Shown here piece by piece: positions 26,382 to 35,651 of a stretch of 64,000 bases of DNA. A program made the position numbers and the translations under genes. This stretch comes from Mariniplasma anaerobium (lineage in GTDB: Bacteria; Bacillota_I; Bacilli_A; Acholeplasmatales; Acholeplasmataceae): assembly GCF_016865445.1 (NCBI RefSeq), contig NZ_AP024412.1:1054001-1118000 (forward strand), read 5' to 3'. The notes beneath the pieces were generated by a model. That model did not search any database, was not told where the DNA came from, and was given only the letters and a program-made list of their open reading frames with translations. Position 1 is the stretch's first letter. Each line of letters begins with the position of its first letter.

Positions 26382-27582
26382 CTTTAGATTCCTCCGTTCC
26401 TACTTGATATTGATTTGCTTTATCGGCATCGACAAAGTTTAATGATTGAAGTCGTTTGTTTCCACCTTCAATAGGTTCTAATCCTAGCAAAGCTCTTGAT
26501 TCATTGAGTGACATGATTCCTAAACTCATCAATTTTTCAATAGCAGTTACTTTAGTATTCCATGATGCATATTGAAGTCTTTCACTAAAGAAGATGATTT
26601 CTTCTCCACGTTCTATTTGATTATCTGTAAGTAATCCTAAAGAAAAAGCCTCGCTTAATTGAATAGCAAGAGGCTCAATGGTTGATTCGTAAAATGAGTT
26701 GAATTCTTCTTCTGTATATTTGCTTGTAAATATTGGAACAGATACTCCAAAGTAATCTAAGATCTTTGACTGTAAAAATTCAAGTGTTTCCTTTTCGATA
26801 AGCTTTGGATCCACGTTCAAAGGAATATATTCTGATTTAAGATCTATTGGAATAATAGAACTTCCTTTGACATTCATTGATTCAGATAATGCAGCATCAA
26901 ATAATTCTCGTTGTTTCTTCTTATCTACTTCTGATAACATCCCATTCATCTTGATGATTCCACGGATCTGCATAGATGACTTAATCGCATTATCTATTCC
27001 TTGGAGTAAACTATCGTTGATTGAGATTGTTTTAAGGATCGCTTCATGATCACCCGATGATCCTGTTCCACCAAAGATATCATTTTGTCCATAATGTCTT
27101 CGCAAGTGGATTATATTATCATATGGCAAAGTATACGACTCTCCATTATCAAACAGAAACTTAATGAAATAAGCATCCGATGTGTCAACAATCATCTCAA
27201 CTGTCACTGGCCTTAATGGATAGACACCTTTAAGCCCTCCAGTTTGTTTATCAAATTTAGGATAGATAAATGCATTATCATTCAGTAGCAACAACGTAAT
27301 TGTTTTATAGATAAAATCATAAGGAGTCATAATTTCATTCGGTTTATATTTCAAAAGAAAAGACAGTCGACCTTTCTTCTCGGTTACTGTCTTATCGTTT
27401 TCAGTTTTTATAAATCTTGGTTTTAGTTTTGCGCACTGGCTAGCCACTCGATCAATACATATCTTAACCACATCACTATTTGATATATTGTTTCCAAATG
27501 GTGTATAAAATGTATTAAGATTACTTATTAACTGGAGTGCATCGAATGATCCGGTTTTGCTTTTTCGTTTAAATATCGCCAT
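26365..27582 (-). CDS. Portal protein, HK97 family
   Basis: 405 residues. VKICIDRVASQCAKLKP, LLLNDNAFIYPKFDK, YTLPYDNIIHLRRHYG, LQSKILDYFGVSVPIF and FNSFYESTIEPLAIQLSEAF match the phage_portal family in order. It forms the dodecameric DNA channel at the capsid vertex. Separated from TerL by an extra gene, which is unusual. Confidence 0.93.
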   Translation of the reverse strand: MAIFKRKSKTGSFDALQLISNLNTFYTPFGNNISNSDVVKICIDRVASQCAKLKPRFIKTENDKTVTEKKGRLSFLLKYKPNEIMTPYDFIYKTITLLLLNDNAFIYPKFDKQTGGLKGVYPLRPVTVEMIVDTSDAYFIKFLFDNGESYTLPYDNIIHLRRHYGQNDIFGGTGSSGDHEAILKTISINDSLLQGIDNAIKSSMQIRGIIKMNGMLSEVDKKKQRELFDAALSESMNVKGSSIIPIDLKSEYIPLNVDPKLIEKETLEFLQSKILDYFGVSVPIFTSKYTEEEFNSFYESTIEPLAIQLSEAFSLGLLTDNQIERGEEIIFFSERLQYASWNTKVTAIEKLMSLGIMSLNESRALLGLEPIEGGNKRLQSLNFVDADKANQYQVGTEESKDENNS

Positions 27583-27601
27583 ATAATCACCACATTCTAT
27601 A

Positions 27602-28225
27602 TTATCTTGACCCTATCAATTTATTTATTCTGTCTTTAACTAAAAAATCTATATCCAGATACTCGTTTAGTGTATGCTTAAAACCAAATATCTCTAAAAG
27701 TTCAATATAATATTTTACAGTATCTTGAACTAATGGTATTAGGTCGTTAGCCAAATCAATGGAATCATCTTTTAATTTTGGTTTTTCTGTAATTGGAACT
27801 GTTACAATATGTGCGTTTAGTTTATTTCTAAATTTTCTGACATGTTCCAAAATCTTATTATATTTACCTAGAATATTTTTATTAAATTCAATACGTGTTT
27901 TTTTAACTCCATCAGCTAACTCTGGCTTATAATTATTATCAAGTATTAGTCTGAATAATTTTTGAATGTTCAATGAGGATTTCCCTGAATTATCTAACAA
28001 TAATTTGTAGAGGGTAATATGCAGATGTTCAAAATAAATCTGTGAATGGTATACTGCATAATTCTCTGTTTTTGATGAATATCTATTCAAAATATTTTGA
28101 ATCAAAAACCCGATAGTTGCTTCTGCCAACATACTAATTTGATATGTAAATACATTTTTTAGAAAATTATCAATATCTTGATTTGTAATCTTAACCTCAG
28201 TATTCAAATTTGATTTATTCTTCAT
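27602..28225 (-). CDS. HEPN-domain-like protein inserted between TerL and portal
   Basis: 207 residues from the ATG at 28225, chosen because AAGGTAGG precedes it (an in-frame ATG at 28246 has none). All helical. HVRKFRNKLNAHIV supplies an Arg-x5-His pair (about R133 and H139), the RNase-type HEPN signature, as in AbiU2/RiboL-PSP-like proteins. It interrupts the usually adjacent terminase and portal genes. A phage-borne abortive-infection or superinfection-exclusion role is inference. Confidence 0.6.
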   Translation of the reverse strand: MKNKSNLNTEVKITNQDIDNFLKNVFTYQISMLAEATIGFLIQNILNRYSSKTENYAVYHSQIYFEHLHITLYKLLLDNSGKSSLNIQKLFRLILDNNYKPELADGVKKTRIEFNKNILGKYNKILEHVRKFRNKLNAHIVTVPITEKPKLKDDSIDLANDLIPLVQDTVKYYIELLEIFGFKHTLNEYLDIDFLVKDRINKLIGSR

Positions 28226-28257
28226 ATTTATACCTACCTTTAACATTCTTAAGTAAA

Positions 28258-29901
28258 TTATAACATATTCTCATAATCAATTTTATATCTGTTTAAAACA
28301 ACATATGCAATTATTAATGCAACTGTTCCATCAATACGCTTGTATTTTGAATTTAGCTTTGATGGTTGAATGTTACCATTCAAGTCTACTTTGGCTTGAG
28401 TGTTTGCAAGACACCATTTTAAAATGGGATTATTGTTATAAATTACAAGGCTGTTTTTGAGATCTGCTTCAAGTTGCTTCATTGGTTCAGAGAGAGAATA
28501 GATTCCTTGTCTTACTTTTTCCATATTGAATCCTAGGTCTTCCATTTCTTTTATCCAGTACTGTGAATTCCAAGGATCAAATCCAACCCATAAAGGTCTG
28601 ATACCATATGTCTGTATTATCTTCATGAACCATTGAGTAACTAAACTAAAATCATTTTGGCTTCCCTCTGTTAAAGTAACCAGTCCCCTTTTTACCCAAA
28701 TATCATAAGGAACATTATCTTCAGTTATTCTTTTTTGCAAAACTTCACTTGGCATAAAGAAATGTGCTAACACGAACTTCTTATTGCTGTCTTTTTTCTG
28801 AATTACAAGAATTGCTGCGGTAAGATCTGTTGTTGAAGATAAATCAACACCACCAATTGCATAGCTATCTCTTAGATCATCGATATTATAGGTTTCATCA
28901 TTGTTCAAATCATCAAAATTTAACCAAGAACCAGAATCTGCTTGTTTAATATTATAGTCTTTACAAAGCATTGTTACTCTAGTTGATAAGTCATGTTTTG
29001 ATTTATTCATTACATCTTCTAGGTAGCTATTTAACTTTACAACTCCTATACTAGGATTTGATTTCTGCCATGTCTTTTTATCCTCGTATATCTCGTTTAC
29101 TGAGTCTTGCGTATAAAGCCAGGGAAGAACTCTTTCATCTTGTATCTCACCTTTAAGCATCTTACGACTATAATCAAGTTTACTATCTAAAAAACCACCG
29201 ACTGTTGTCCCTTCGGTGGTTATGATAAATATTAGAGGTTCTTTCTTTGTAGATTGCGATTGTTTGATCGCATCATAGACTTTTGAATCTGTCATTTCAT
29301 GAACTTCATCAATACATCCCACTTCGATGTTATATCCATCTTTATTTCTAGATTGAGCTGATAATTTCTTGATCTTGTTTTTCGTTTTTGGAGAATAGAT
29401 GTAAAAGATGTTTTTCTTGCTTCTTGTTTCCTTTGATAATGATGGAGATTGCTCTCGCATATTATTAATTTCTTCAAAAAGAATGTTTGCTTGTTCTGTT
29501 GTATTAGAAGCACAGATAATGTCTACTCCACCTCTTGAAAGAAAGAACTCAGCAATATCTAATCCGGCAACAAAGGTGGTCTTACCATTCTTTCTAGCGA
29601 TCAACAATATAACTTCATTAAATCTTCTAAGTCCAGTATCAGCCATTTTGAATCCATATGCAGTTTGAATAATTGCTTTTTCCCATAACTCAAGAATAAA
29701 TGGCATCCCATTAAATGGTGATTTTGTATGCTTGCAAAATGTCTCAATGAAGCTTATTCTTAAATCTCCTGGTTTCATATCAAATATGTATTTAGGGTTA
29801 TCAAGATCTTTTACTAAATCATCAAGCTGTTTTTTGAGTTCTTCACCAACAAGAATATCCCCATTCTCTATTTCTTGATAATATTCAACTAGATAGTTCA
29901 T
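28258..29901 (-). CDS. terL: Terminase large subunit
   Basis: 547 residues. Walker A-type ARKNGKTT (about 102-109), Walker B VGCIDEVHEM (about 195-204) and motif III IFIITTEGT make the ATPase; GGVDLSSTTDLTA opens the C-terminal RNase H-like nuclease and SKYKRIDGTVALIIAY ends it. P27/HK97-type headful or cos packaging motor. The start overlaps TerS by 4 bases. Confidence 0.95.
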   Translation of the reverse strand: MNYLVEYYQEIENGDILVGEELKKQLDDLVKDLDNPKYIFDMKPGDLRISFIETFCKHTKSPFNGMPFILELWEKAIIQTAYGFKMADTGLRRFNEVILLIARKNGKTTFVAGLDIAEFFLSRGGVDIICASNTTEQANILFEEINNMREQSPSLSKETRSKKNIFYIYSPKTKNKIKKLSAQSRNKDGYNIEVGCIDEVHEMTDSKVYDAIKQSQSTKKEPLIFIITTEGTTVGGFLDSKLDYSRKMLKGEIQDERVLPWLYTQDSVNEIYEDKKTWQKSNPSIGVVKLNSYLEDVMNKSKHDLSTRVTMLCKDYNIKQADSGSWLNFDDLNNDETYNIDDLRDSYAIGGVDLSSTTDLTAAILVIQKKDSNKKFVLAHFFMPSEVLQKRITEDNVPYDIWVKRGLVTLTEGSQNDFSLVTQWFMKIIQTYGIRPLWVGFDPWNSQYWIKEMEDLGFNMEKVRQGIYSLSEPMKQLEADLKNSLVIYNNNPILKWCLANTQAKVDLNGNIQPSKLNSKYKRIDGTVALIIAYVVLNRYKIDYENML

Positions 29902-30221
29902 TCACTAGCTCTCTTAAGAAATTCATCAAATGCATCTTCTCCATCATCTACTTGTGTTCCTAGAATAGTATTTAAGGTTTTGATTACGGTTCCATAAGAA
30001 TTCACAAGTTTTGTATAATACTTGGCAGCTTCAGTTTGTCGTTGAGAACCTTTAGTTGATATTTGAACTGCTCCAAACTTTCTAATTTGTTCTTGAAGTT
30101 TATCAAGTTCCACTTTCATGAATGCAGCTTGATATATCAAATTATCTACTAGTTCTTTCTTTGATTCATCAACCAAAGAAAAAAGCGACTTAAGTCGCTT
30201 ATATTCAATATTAAGTTCCAT
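29898..30221 (-). CDS. terS: P27-family terminase small subunit
   Basis: 107 residues. The C-terminal half (IRKFGAVQISTKGSQRQ, then KLVNSYGTVIKTLNTIL) matches P27-type small terminases, which recognise the packaging site and stimulate TerL. The ATG lies inside the end of the KAP NTPase gene (11-base overlap), so its translation is coupled to that accessory gene. Confidence 0.8.
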   Translation of the reverse strand: MELNIEYKRLKSLFSLVDESKKELVDNLIYQAAFMKVELDKLQEQIRKFGAVQISTKGSQRQTEAAKYYTKLVNSYGTVIKTLNTILGTQVDDGEDAFDEFLKRASE

Positions 30222-32190
30222 TTATTTGTTTATTTTCACTAATTATATTAATTTTTTCTTCTAAATATGAAATGAATTTTTTCATTGAGTATACCAAAAT
30301 ATTTGATTTTACTTTAGATACACCTTCAGATAAATTCTTCTTTAATTTAACTAGATTATCAATATCGTTCTGAAAAAATTCATTCAAATTTGAAAAGCTA
30401 TACACAAACTTAAATGCTTGATAGACATTTGATAAATCTTCTGCTGTACCAGCAATAATTAGATTTGCTAACTGATCAACATCAATTAGTGAGACGAAAT
30501 TTTTTTCAGTCGTAAATTTCCATTTTTTTTCTTCATCTCTCAAATTACCAAGAAATTCAGCAGACCATTTGACGTTCTTGAAGAAAGAATTAATAGATTG
30601 ATCTGTAATACTCAAATTATGATTTTCAACCTCCTCGTGTAATATATCTAGATTTCTACTCATCTCTTCTTTATTTTCTGGCCAATATGAAATATGCAAA
30701 TTTACTCCAAAATCTTGTGCAACCTTTTCTTTGTATTTATTTATATTAGAAATCATAAGTTTGATGATTTCACCTATATCAATTTTAGTTTCATTGAATA
30801 TATCATTATATAAATATATATAAGACAATAGAGTCGGATAACTTTGAATGTTTAAAGTGTTGTTTTTTAACATTTCTAGTATTTCTCTTAGTGAACTCTC
30901 AATATATTCATCTTCCTTATCTAACCAATATGTTTGTAATTGTTTTAGGCTATTTTCTATCTCATTTCTGAACTCGGAAATCAAACTATCAAAATCAAAA
31001 AGTTGCAATGCAAACACTTCATAATCTAATTCTAACGTATTTAGATATTCTCTAATAATCTCATTTATACTATTTACTACTGATTGAGGAACATTTTCAT
31101 TGGTACTATTAAATACTCTATAAGGATTTTCATTCAATTTATCAACTGGGTTTTTCAATTCGAGTGAACAATAAAATGTATTTTCAACAATAATGTCAAT
31201 CAAATCATCAAAATTCTTTAAGTCAAGTTCAGATATAGTATCATAGAGTTGATTAAAAGCATGCTTTGAAAAAATGAAGGTTCTTAAATTGCTACAATTT
31301 CTTTCAGTGTAAATTCTTTCAATGAAATCTATATTTCTTTTAATAATATCATTTCCAGCAAGTACATAAAACAACTCTTTGATCGGAGGTGCAAATTCAA
31401 AAGTATATCCAATTAGTTTCTCTTTGATTTTATCGTACTTTTCATATGTAGAAAATAAATACTCAATTTTCTTTGAAATAGTATTTAAGTTTGTCGTAAT
31501 TAAACCAGCATCAAATATTTCTTTAACTTCAGATTCTTTAAATAAAATTGAACGATATTTATCTTTCTCCTCATCATCAATAATTGGCAGCTTTAAATCC
31601 TTAACTACTTCTACCTTTTCTACGAAATTATCAACAAAAAATCTTTTTTTAATTTCATCTTCATTCCCTACAACAATCGTTTTAATGCCATATTCTTCAA
31701 CAAAATTATTTATACAACCCATAAGTTCAATAGTATCAATTCTTGAACGTTCCAAATCATCAAATATAAGTATGATTTTTTGTAAGGTTATGTATTTCCA
31801 ATAATCCTCAATTTTAGGCATAGTTATGTAAACTTTAGATAGTAACATTGGAATTAAATTTTTAGCGGTTGCAATGGCAGTATCTTTTGCATATTCAGTA
31901 GCAATACTCTTAGATTTAAATGGGAATCTGTTCCTGTTTTTATTAATTCTATTTTCAGCAATCAATTTTGAATATATTTGTTTCGCTATTTCATCGACAT
32001 TTACTACTCCATAAAGAGAAATATAGATTACCTTGTGATCATATTGTGTACTCATATGGCTAGTTAATACATTTTTGACAAAATAAGATTTACCACTACC
32101 CCATTTTCCGTTAATAAAAAACGCATTGTTCAAATCTTTATCTTGCATATAAAAATCTATAGATTTCAACACATTATCATAGTATTTCAT
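30211..32190 (-). CDS. KAP-family P-loop NTPase
   Basis: 659 residues from the ATG at 32190, set by GGAAGG upstream. Walker A NGKWGSGKS (about 27-35) and Walker B IILIFDDLERS (about 139-149, two adjacent Asp) with VVGNEDEIKKRF as sensor region place it in the KAP NTPase group. The remaining ~400 residues are helical with no known enzyme motif, and no clear membrane insertion is seen. It lies between the candidate cos site and TerS. KAP NTPases recur in phage-exclusion systems (PifA is a member), so defence is plausible. Confidence 0.8.
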   Translation of the reverse strand: MKYYDNVLKSIDFYMQDKDLNNAFFINGKWGSGKSYFVKNVLTSHMSTQYDHKVIYISLYGVVNVDEIAKQIYSKLIAENRINKNRNRFPFKSKSIATEYAKDTAIATAKNLIPMLLSKVYITMPKIEDYWKYITLQKIILIFDDLERSRIDTIELMGCINNFVEEYGIKTIVVGNEDEIKKRFFVDNFVEKVEVVKDLKLPIIDDEEKDKYRSILFKESEVKEIFDAGLITTNLNTISKKIEYLFSTYEKYDKIKEKLIGYTFEFAPPIKELFYVLAGNDIIKRNIDFIERIYTERNCSNLRTFIFSKHAFNQLYDTISELDLKNFDDLIDIIVENTFYCSLELKNPVDKLNENPYRVFNSTNENVPQSVVNSINEIIREYLNTLELDYEVFALQLFDFDSLISEFRNEIENSLKQLQTYWLDKEDEYIESSLREILEMLKNNTLNIQSYPTLLSYIYLYNDIFNETKIDIGEIIKLMISNINKYKEKVAQDFGVNLHISYWPENKEEMSRNLDILHEEVENHNLSITDQSINSFFKNVKWSAEFLGNLRDEEKKWKFTTEKNFVSLIDVDQLANLIIAGTAEDLSNVYQAFKFVYSFSNLNEFFQNDIDNLVKLKKNLSEGVSKVKSNILVYSMKKFISYLEEKINIISENKQINGT

Positions 32191-32229
32191 AATTTTTCCT
32201 TCCATTTCCGGATTTTCAAAAATACTGCC

Positions 32230-32294
32230 TTGCGAATATTAATTGTCCCCTAGCGCGGTACCCTTTGATATAATTTTTGATGAAGATGGGGGGA
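32230..32294. other. Candidate cos/packaging region
   Basis: A short G+C-rich island in AT-rich DNA: GTCCCCTAGCGCGGTACCC (32245-32263) and a run of six Gs (32288-32293). In many HK97-type phages of Firmicutes a similar GGTACCGCGC..GGGG string between HNH and TerS marks the cohesive end. It lies in a non-coding gap between the two accessory genes. Assignment from memory of the pattern and position only. Confidence 0.4.
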
Positions 32295-33407
32295 TTACAA
32301 TTCCATTAAATAGTCATAAAGCGACATCCCTTTGTTATTTAGGTCACTTGCAAGAACTGCATTGTCATACTTTTCTAATCTCCCAAAAAGACTTCCCTTA
32401 TCAAATAAATCCTCTATATCTTCTTCAATGATGGAAAGATTTAAATTACCATCATTCGTTATTGGGTACCTGAACTGGTCTGAGTTCAAATCTTGCTCAT
32501 GAATTTTTTCGAGCACCCCTTTTATATTTTTTAGTTCATCTACATCTGATAATTCCTCAGTCGAACCAGCACCAGCTTTCAGCTCATCTAAAATTGAAAT
32601 AACTTTGTTCCACAAGCCAATAATAGAGTGCGTTTTCTTTCTAAATATTTTAAATGATTCTTCATTCATAATGTAAAAGATAATATCTTTGAGTACTAAT
32701 TCAATTGATAATCTTTCAAAATACAATCTTTGAATATAGTAATCATCATACTCCATTAAGAACTCAGCAGCTTGATTAAAACCATTCATTTGATATCTAA
32801 AACTTTTAGATAGACCACCTGTCCCAATTGTAGAAAAAGTACTATATTTTACCTGGGTTTCAGATACAAAATAAACTGGTTTAGAATTCCCTTTAAATTT
32901 AGGTTTATTGTCATTGATTATCAAGTCAAACAAAGAGTTCGCAATCTCAAAAGAGTTATAAAGTTTATTTAGATCAATCCATATTTGATTCTCAAAATTA
33001 TAATCACCGTATAATCCAAATGGATATCTAAAATAGTCTGAAAACGGATCAATCTTGTTAATATAGTCAATCAGTTTATCAAATTCATCGATGTCGACTT
33101 TACTGCAGACTATAATATGTTTCGACTCTGCAAATAAACTAAGTAAATTATGTTTATTTGTTTTCAACATTGCTAAAACATCTTCTTTTTCACTACACTC
33201 ATCAATTAGGACATGTTTTAATATTAATTCTAAACTATGTCTGAAAGAATACAAACATGGAAATATCAATTGATCTAAGTGCTTTGGTGTTGGTTCATTA
33301 ATCATTTTTTCAAACAACATTTTTGACGTCTTAAAGAACTTAACACCCATTTTCATAAACTCATTTGACACATTATTCTTCCACACATTAAATTCATAAT
33401 CACTCAT
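32295..33407 (-). CDS. Protein with two HEPN-like repeats, unknown function
   Basis: 370 helical residues built of two related halves. Half 1 has YSFRHSLELILKHVLI (about 53-68), KHNLLSLF (85-92) and DYFRYP (124-129). Half 2 has YFERLSIELVLKDIIF (229-244), THSIIGLW (259-266) and DQFRYP (310-315). The helix motif, the His-containing turn and the terminal FRYP repeat in the same order. The first helix resembles HEPN proteins. No start ambiguity: AAGG precedes the ATG. Unrecognised family; it lies beside the KAP NTPase, with which it may act. Confidence 0.6.
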   Translation of the reverse strand: MSDYEFNVWKNNVSNEFMKMGVKFFKTSKMLFEKMINEPTPKHLDQLIFPCLYSFRHSLELILKHVLIDECSEKEDVLAMLKTNKHNLLSLFAESKHIIVCSKVDIDEFDKLIDYINKIDPFSDYFRYPFGLYGDYNFENQIWIDLNKLYNSFEIANSLFDLIINDNKPKFKGNSKPVYFVSETQVKYSTFSTIGTGGLSKSFRYQMNGFNQAAEFLMEYDDYYIQRLYFERLSIELVLKDIIFYIMNEESFKIFRKKTHSIIGLWNKVISILDELKAGAGSTEELSDVDELKNIKGVLEKIHEQDLNSDQFRYPITNDGNLNLSIIEEDIEDLFDKGSLFGRLEKYDNAVLASDLNNKGMSLYDYLMEL

Positions 33408-33460
33408 ATTATCACAACCTTTTTTATAATTATACCAAAAATGAATTATAAAAACGAGGC

Positions 33461-33745
33461 TTATTTACGAATCATATCACCATTTGAATCAAATTCTATT
33501 GTTGGACTAAATCTCTTATGTTCTTTGTTATGACAATCCTTACATAAAAATTCTAAGTTTTCTTGATTAATACTAATAGAAGCATCTCTGACATTATCAA
33601 TTGTTAATCGTTTCTTATGATGAACTTCTTCACCTAGTTTACCACAGCGTTCACATAGTCCGTTGGCTTCACGAATCTTGATTTCTCTTGCTACTGCCCA
33701 GACACTTGACTTGTAAAAATTGTGGATTACCTTAGGTTTTCGCAT
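33461..33745 (-). CDS. HNH endonuclease
   Basis: 94 residues with the zinc-ribbon HNH fold: CERCGK, then EEVHHKKR (catalytic His), NLEFLCKDCHNKEHKRF. Such HNH proteins sit next to terminase genes and are needed for cos cleavage in many HK97-type phages. It overlaps metK by 14 bases and normally directly precedes TerS; here two genes intervene. Confidence 0.92.
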   Translation of the reverse strand: MRKPKVIHNFYKSSVWAVAREIKIREANGLCERCGKLGEEVHHKKRLTIDNVRDASISINQENLEFLCKDCHNKEHKRFSPTIEFDSNGDMIRK

Positions 33746-34862
33746 ATAGTTCTCTCAATTGATTAATCTTATCATCTACGTGTTCCCAGCGAACTGGAAG
33801 ATCTTCTCTACCGAAGTGTCCATAAGCAGCTAACTCTTTGAACTTGACTTTATCCAATTCAAGTTCTTTTCTTATATTTTCAGGTTTAAAGTTAAAAACA
33901 TAATTAACTAATGATGTGATTTCTTCATCATCTGTAACGCCAGTATCAAATGTATTGACAAGTACACTAACTGGCTTTGCTACTCCTATTACATATCCTA
34001 AGCTAACTTCGCAATGTGTGGCCAAACCTGCCCCTACAACGGCTTTTGCAACGTATCTGGCATAATAAGCCGCACTGCGATCAACCTTGCTTACGTCCTT
34101 GCCAGAGAAAGCGCCTCCACCATGTCTTGCATAGCCACCATAAGTGTCAACAATAATTTTTCTACCAGTTAATCCTGAATCAGCATATGGTCCACCTATT
34201 ACAAACTCTCCAGTAGGATTTATGAGAATATCTGCTTCAACTAATGTATCAAAATCAAAAATTTTAGTTAATACTTCATTGATTATGATATCTTCAATAA
34301 ACTCTCTATCAAGACCTGGTTTTGTTTGTGCAGATACAACAATGGTTTGTACTTTGATTGGTTTTCCATCTTCATAACCTACAGACACCTGGCATTTACC
34401 ATCAGGACCAAAGATGTGAGAGTATTTTTCTTTTCGAATCTTGTCTACTTCTTTTGATATTTGATGTGCGTACATGATTGGTAGTGGCATGAATTCTTGT
34501 GTTTCATTACAAGCATAACCAAACATGATCCCTTGATCACCTGCACCTTGTTCTTTGCTGTCGCTTGAATCAACACCAAGTGCAATATTTGGCGACTGCT
34601 TACTTATCTTTTCTAATACAACAAACTTCTCATCATAACCAATCTGTTTTATTGTATCTTTTGCTATTTGAGAATAATTGACAATCGCAGTAGTTGTTAC
34701 TTCACCGAATACAAAAATCAAATCATCTTTGATTGCTGTTTCAACAGCTACTCTTGCATTCTTATCTTGTTCTAATATTGCATCTAAAATTGCATCACTG
34801 ATTTGATCACATACTTTATCAGGATGTCCGCTAAATACTGATTCGCTTGTTACTATTTGCAT
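33732..34862 (-). CDS. metK: S-adenosylmethionine synthetase, prophage-borne
   Basis: 376 residues with all family signatures: SGHPDKVCDQISDAIL (about 11-26), EQGAGDQGIMFGYAC (about 104-118) and GGGAFSGKDVSKVDRSAAY (about 249-267). It makes SAM from methionine and ATP. Slightly shorter than usual (380-400) but apparently intact. Within the prophage, it follows the DNA methylase gene and two small genes, and overlaps HNH. It probably feeds the phage methyltransferase. Confidence 0.95.
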   Translation of the reverse strand: MQIVTSESVFSGHPDKVCDQISDAILDAILEQDKNARVAVETAIKDDLIFVFGEVTTTAIVNYSQIAKDTIKQIGYDEKFVVLEKISKQSPNIALGVDSSDSKEQGAGDQGIMFGYACNETQEFMPLPIMYAHQISKEVDKIRKEKYSHIFGPDGKCQVSVGYEDGKPIKVQTIVVSAQTKPGLDREFIEDIIINEVLTKIFDFDTLVEADILINPTGEFVIGGPYADSGLTGRKIIVDTYGGYARHGGGAFSGKDVSKVDRSAAYYARYVAKAVVGAGLATHCEVSLGYVIGVAKPVSVLVNTFDTGVTDDEEITSLVNYVFNFKPENIRKELELDKVKFKELAAYGHFGREDLPVRWEHVDDKINQLRELYAKT

Positions 34863-34888
34863 ATCTTCACTCTCCTTTTTATATAACG

Positions 34889-34909
34889 AAAAAAGGAGCC
34901 TTAGCTCCT
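34889..34909 (-). terminator. Terminator between a small phage gene and metK
   Basis: Stem AGGAGC/GCTCCT (34894-34899 with 34904-34909), 4-base loop, followed by six Ts on the minus strand. It overlaps the stop codon at 34901. It would reduce read-through from the methylase block into metK. Confidence 0.6.
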
Positions 34910-35215
34910 AATTGATGTTTTTGGCAAATATGCTGTGTACCTTGCGTAATGATATCCTTCGCTTTCAACAAGGATTCCAAAGTCATGCTGTTCTGATGTC
35001 ACCAAGATGCAATGGAATGTTCCATCTTTATCGCAATACATTAATTCAATGTTTTCTTTAATGAAATCATAAACGTCTAATGGATTCTTGATGAAGGTTT
35101 CAAATAAGTCCGGTTCAATCAATACTTCTTTTTCAATCACAAACTCATCTTGTGGAATGAGTTCATAGTTCACTGCTTTTCTAATAAAGTTTGCTTTCAT
35201 TGTGTAATCTCCCAT
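34901..35215 (-). CDS. Small phage protein of unknown function
   Basis: 104 residues, acidic. Phrases such as NYELIPQDEFVIEKEVLIE and VYDFIKENIELMYCDKDG recur in small early proteins of Firmicutes phages as far as I recall, but I cannot name the family with confidence. An alternative start is the ATG at 35200 (MKANFIRK). Overlaps the cysteine-peptidase-like gene by 19 bases. Confidence 0.55.
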   Translation of the reverse strand: MGDYTMKANFIRKAVNYELIPQDEFVIEKEVLIEPDLFETFIKNPLDVYDFIKENIELMYCDKDGTFHCILVTSEQHDFGILVESEGYHYARYTAYLPKTSIRS

Positions 35216-35574
35216 GCTGTATAAACTGATCTATAAGTACAATCCCATGTATCAAGAATCACTCCATCGATGCAAGCTGTAATGTGTCCAGCCATTTTTA
35301 AGATGTAAGTTCCCTTTGGATGTAGTTCTGTAAAATCAGATCCTTTAATTCTTGGTTCACCTTTTACTGCTTTGAATATCAGTCTTGGATTACTCTCTAA
35401 ATACTTATACAAAAACAGTGTGTCTTTGTATCCGGAAAATCCTAGCTCGCGTTTCTTTTGATTTAATTCTCTTCGACATTCTAAGTAATCTTTATTGGTT
35501 GCTGTTGCGATTGCTCTAACAACACAATCTCCTGTTTTGATTCCTTTTGGATGTGCATTAAACTCTTTGAACAT
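35197..35574 (-). CDS. Papain-like/C39-like cysteine peptidase-fold phage protein
   Basis: 125 residues. GDCVVRAIATAT (Cys about 17) gives the nucleophile helix and GHITACIDGVILDTWDCT (His about 96, Asp about 106) the second half of a papain-like triad. Small single-domain proteins of this kind are common in phages next to methylase and metK genes. Whether it cleaves anything is unknown. Confidence 0.6.
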   Translation of the reverse strand: MFKEFNAHPKGIKTGDCVVRAIATATNKDYLECRRELNQKKRELGFSGYKDTLFLYKYLESNPRLIFKAVKGEPRIKGSDFTELHPKGTYILKMAGHITACIDGVILDTWDCTYRSVYTAWEITQ

Positions 35575-35651
35575 TCTTTTAGTCTCCTTTAGTATAATTT
35601 TGTTACTCTATATATCACTCTAAAGGCACTAAATAGCAAGTTATATTTTCA

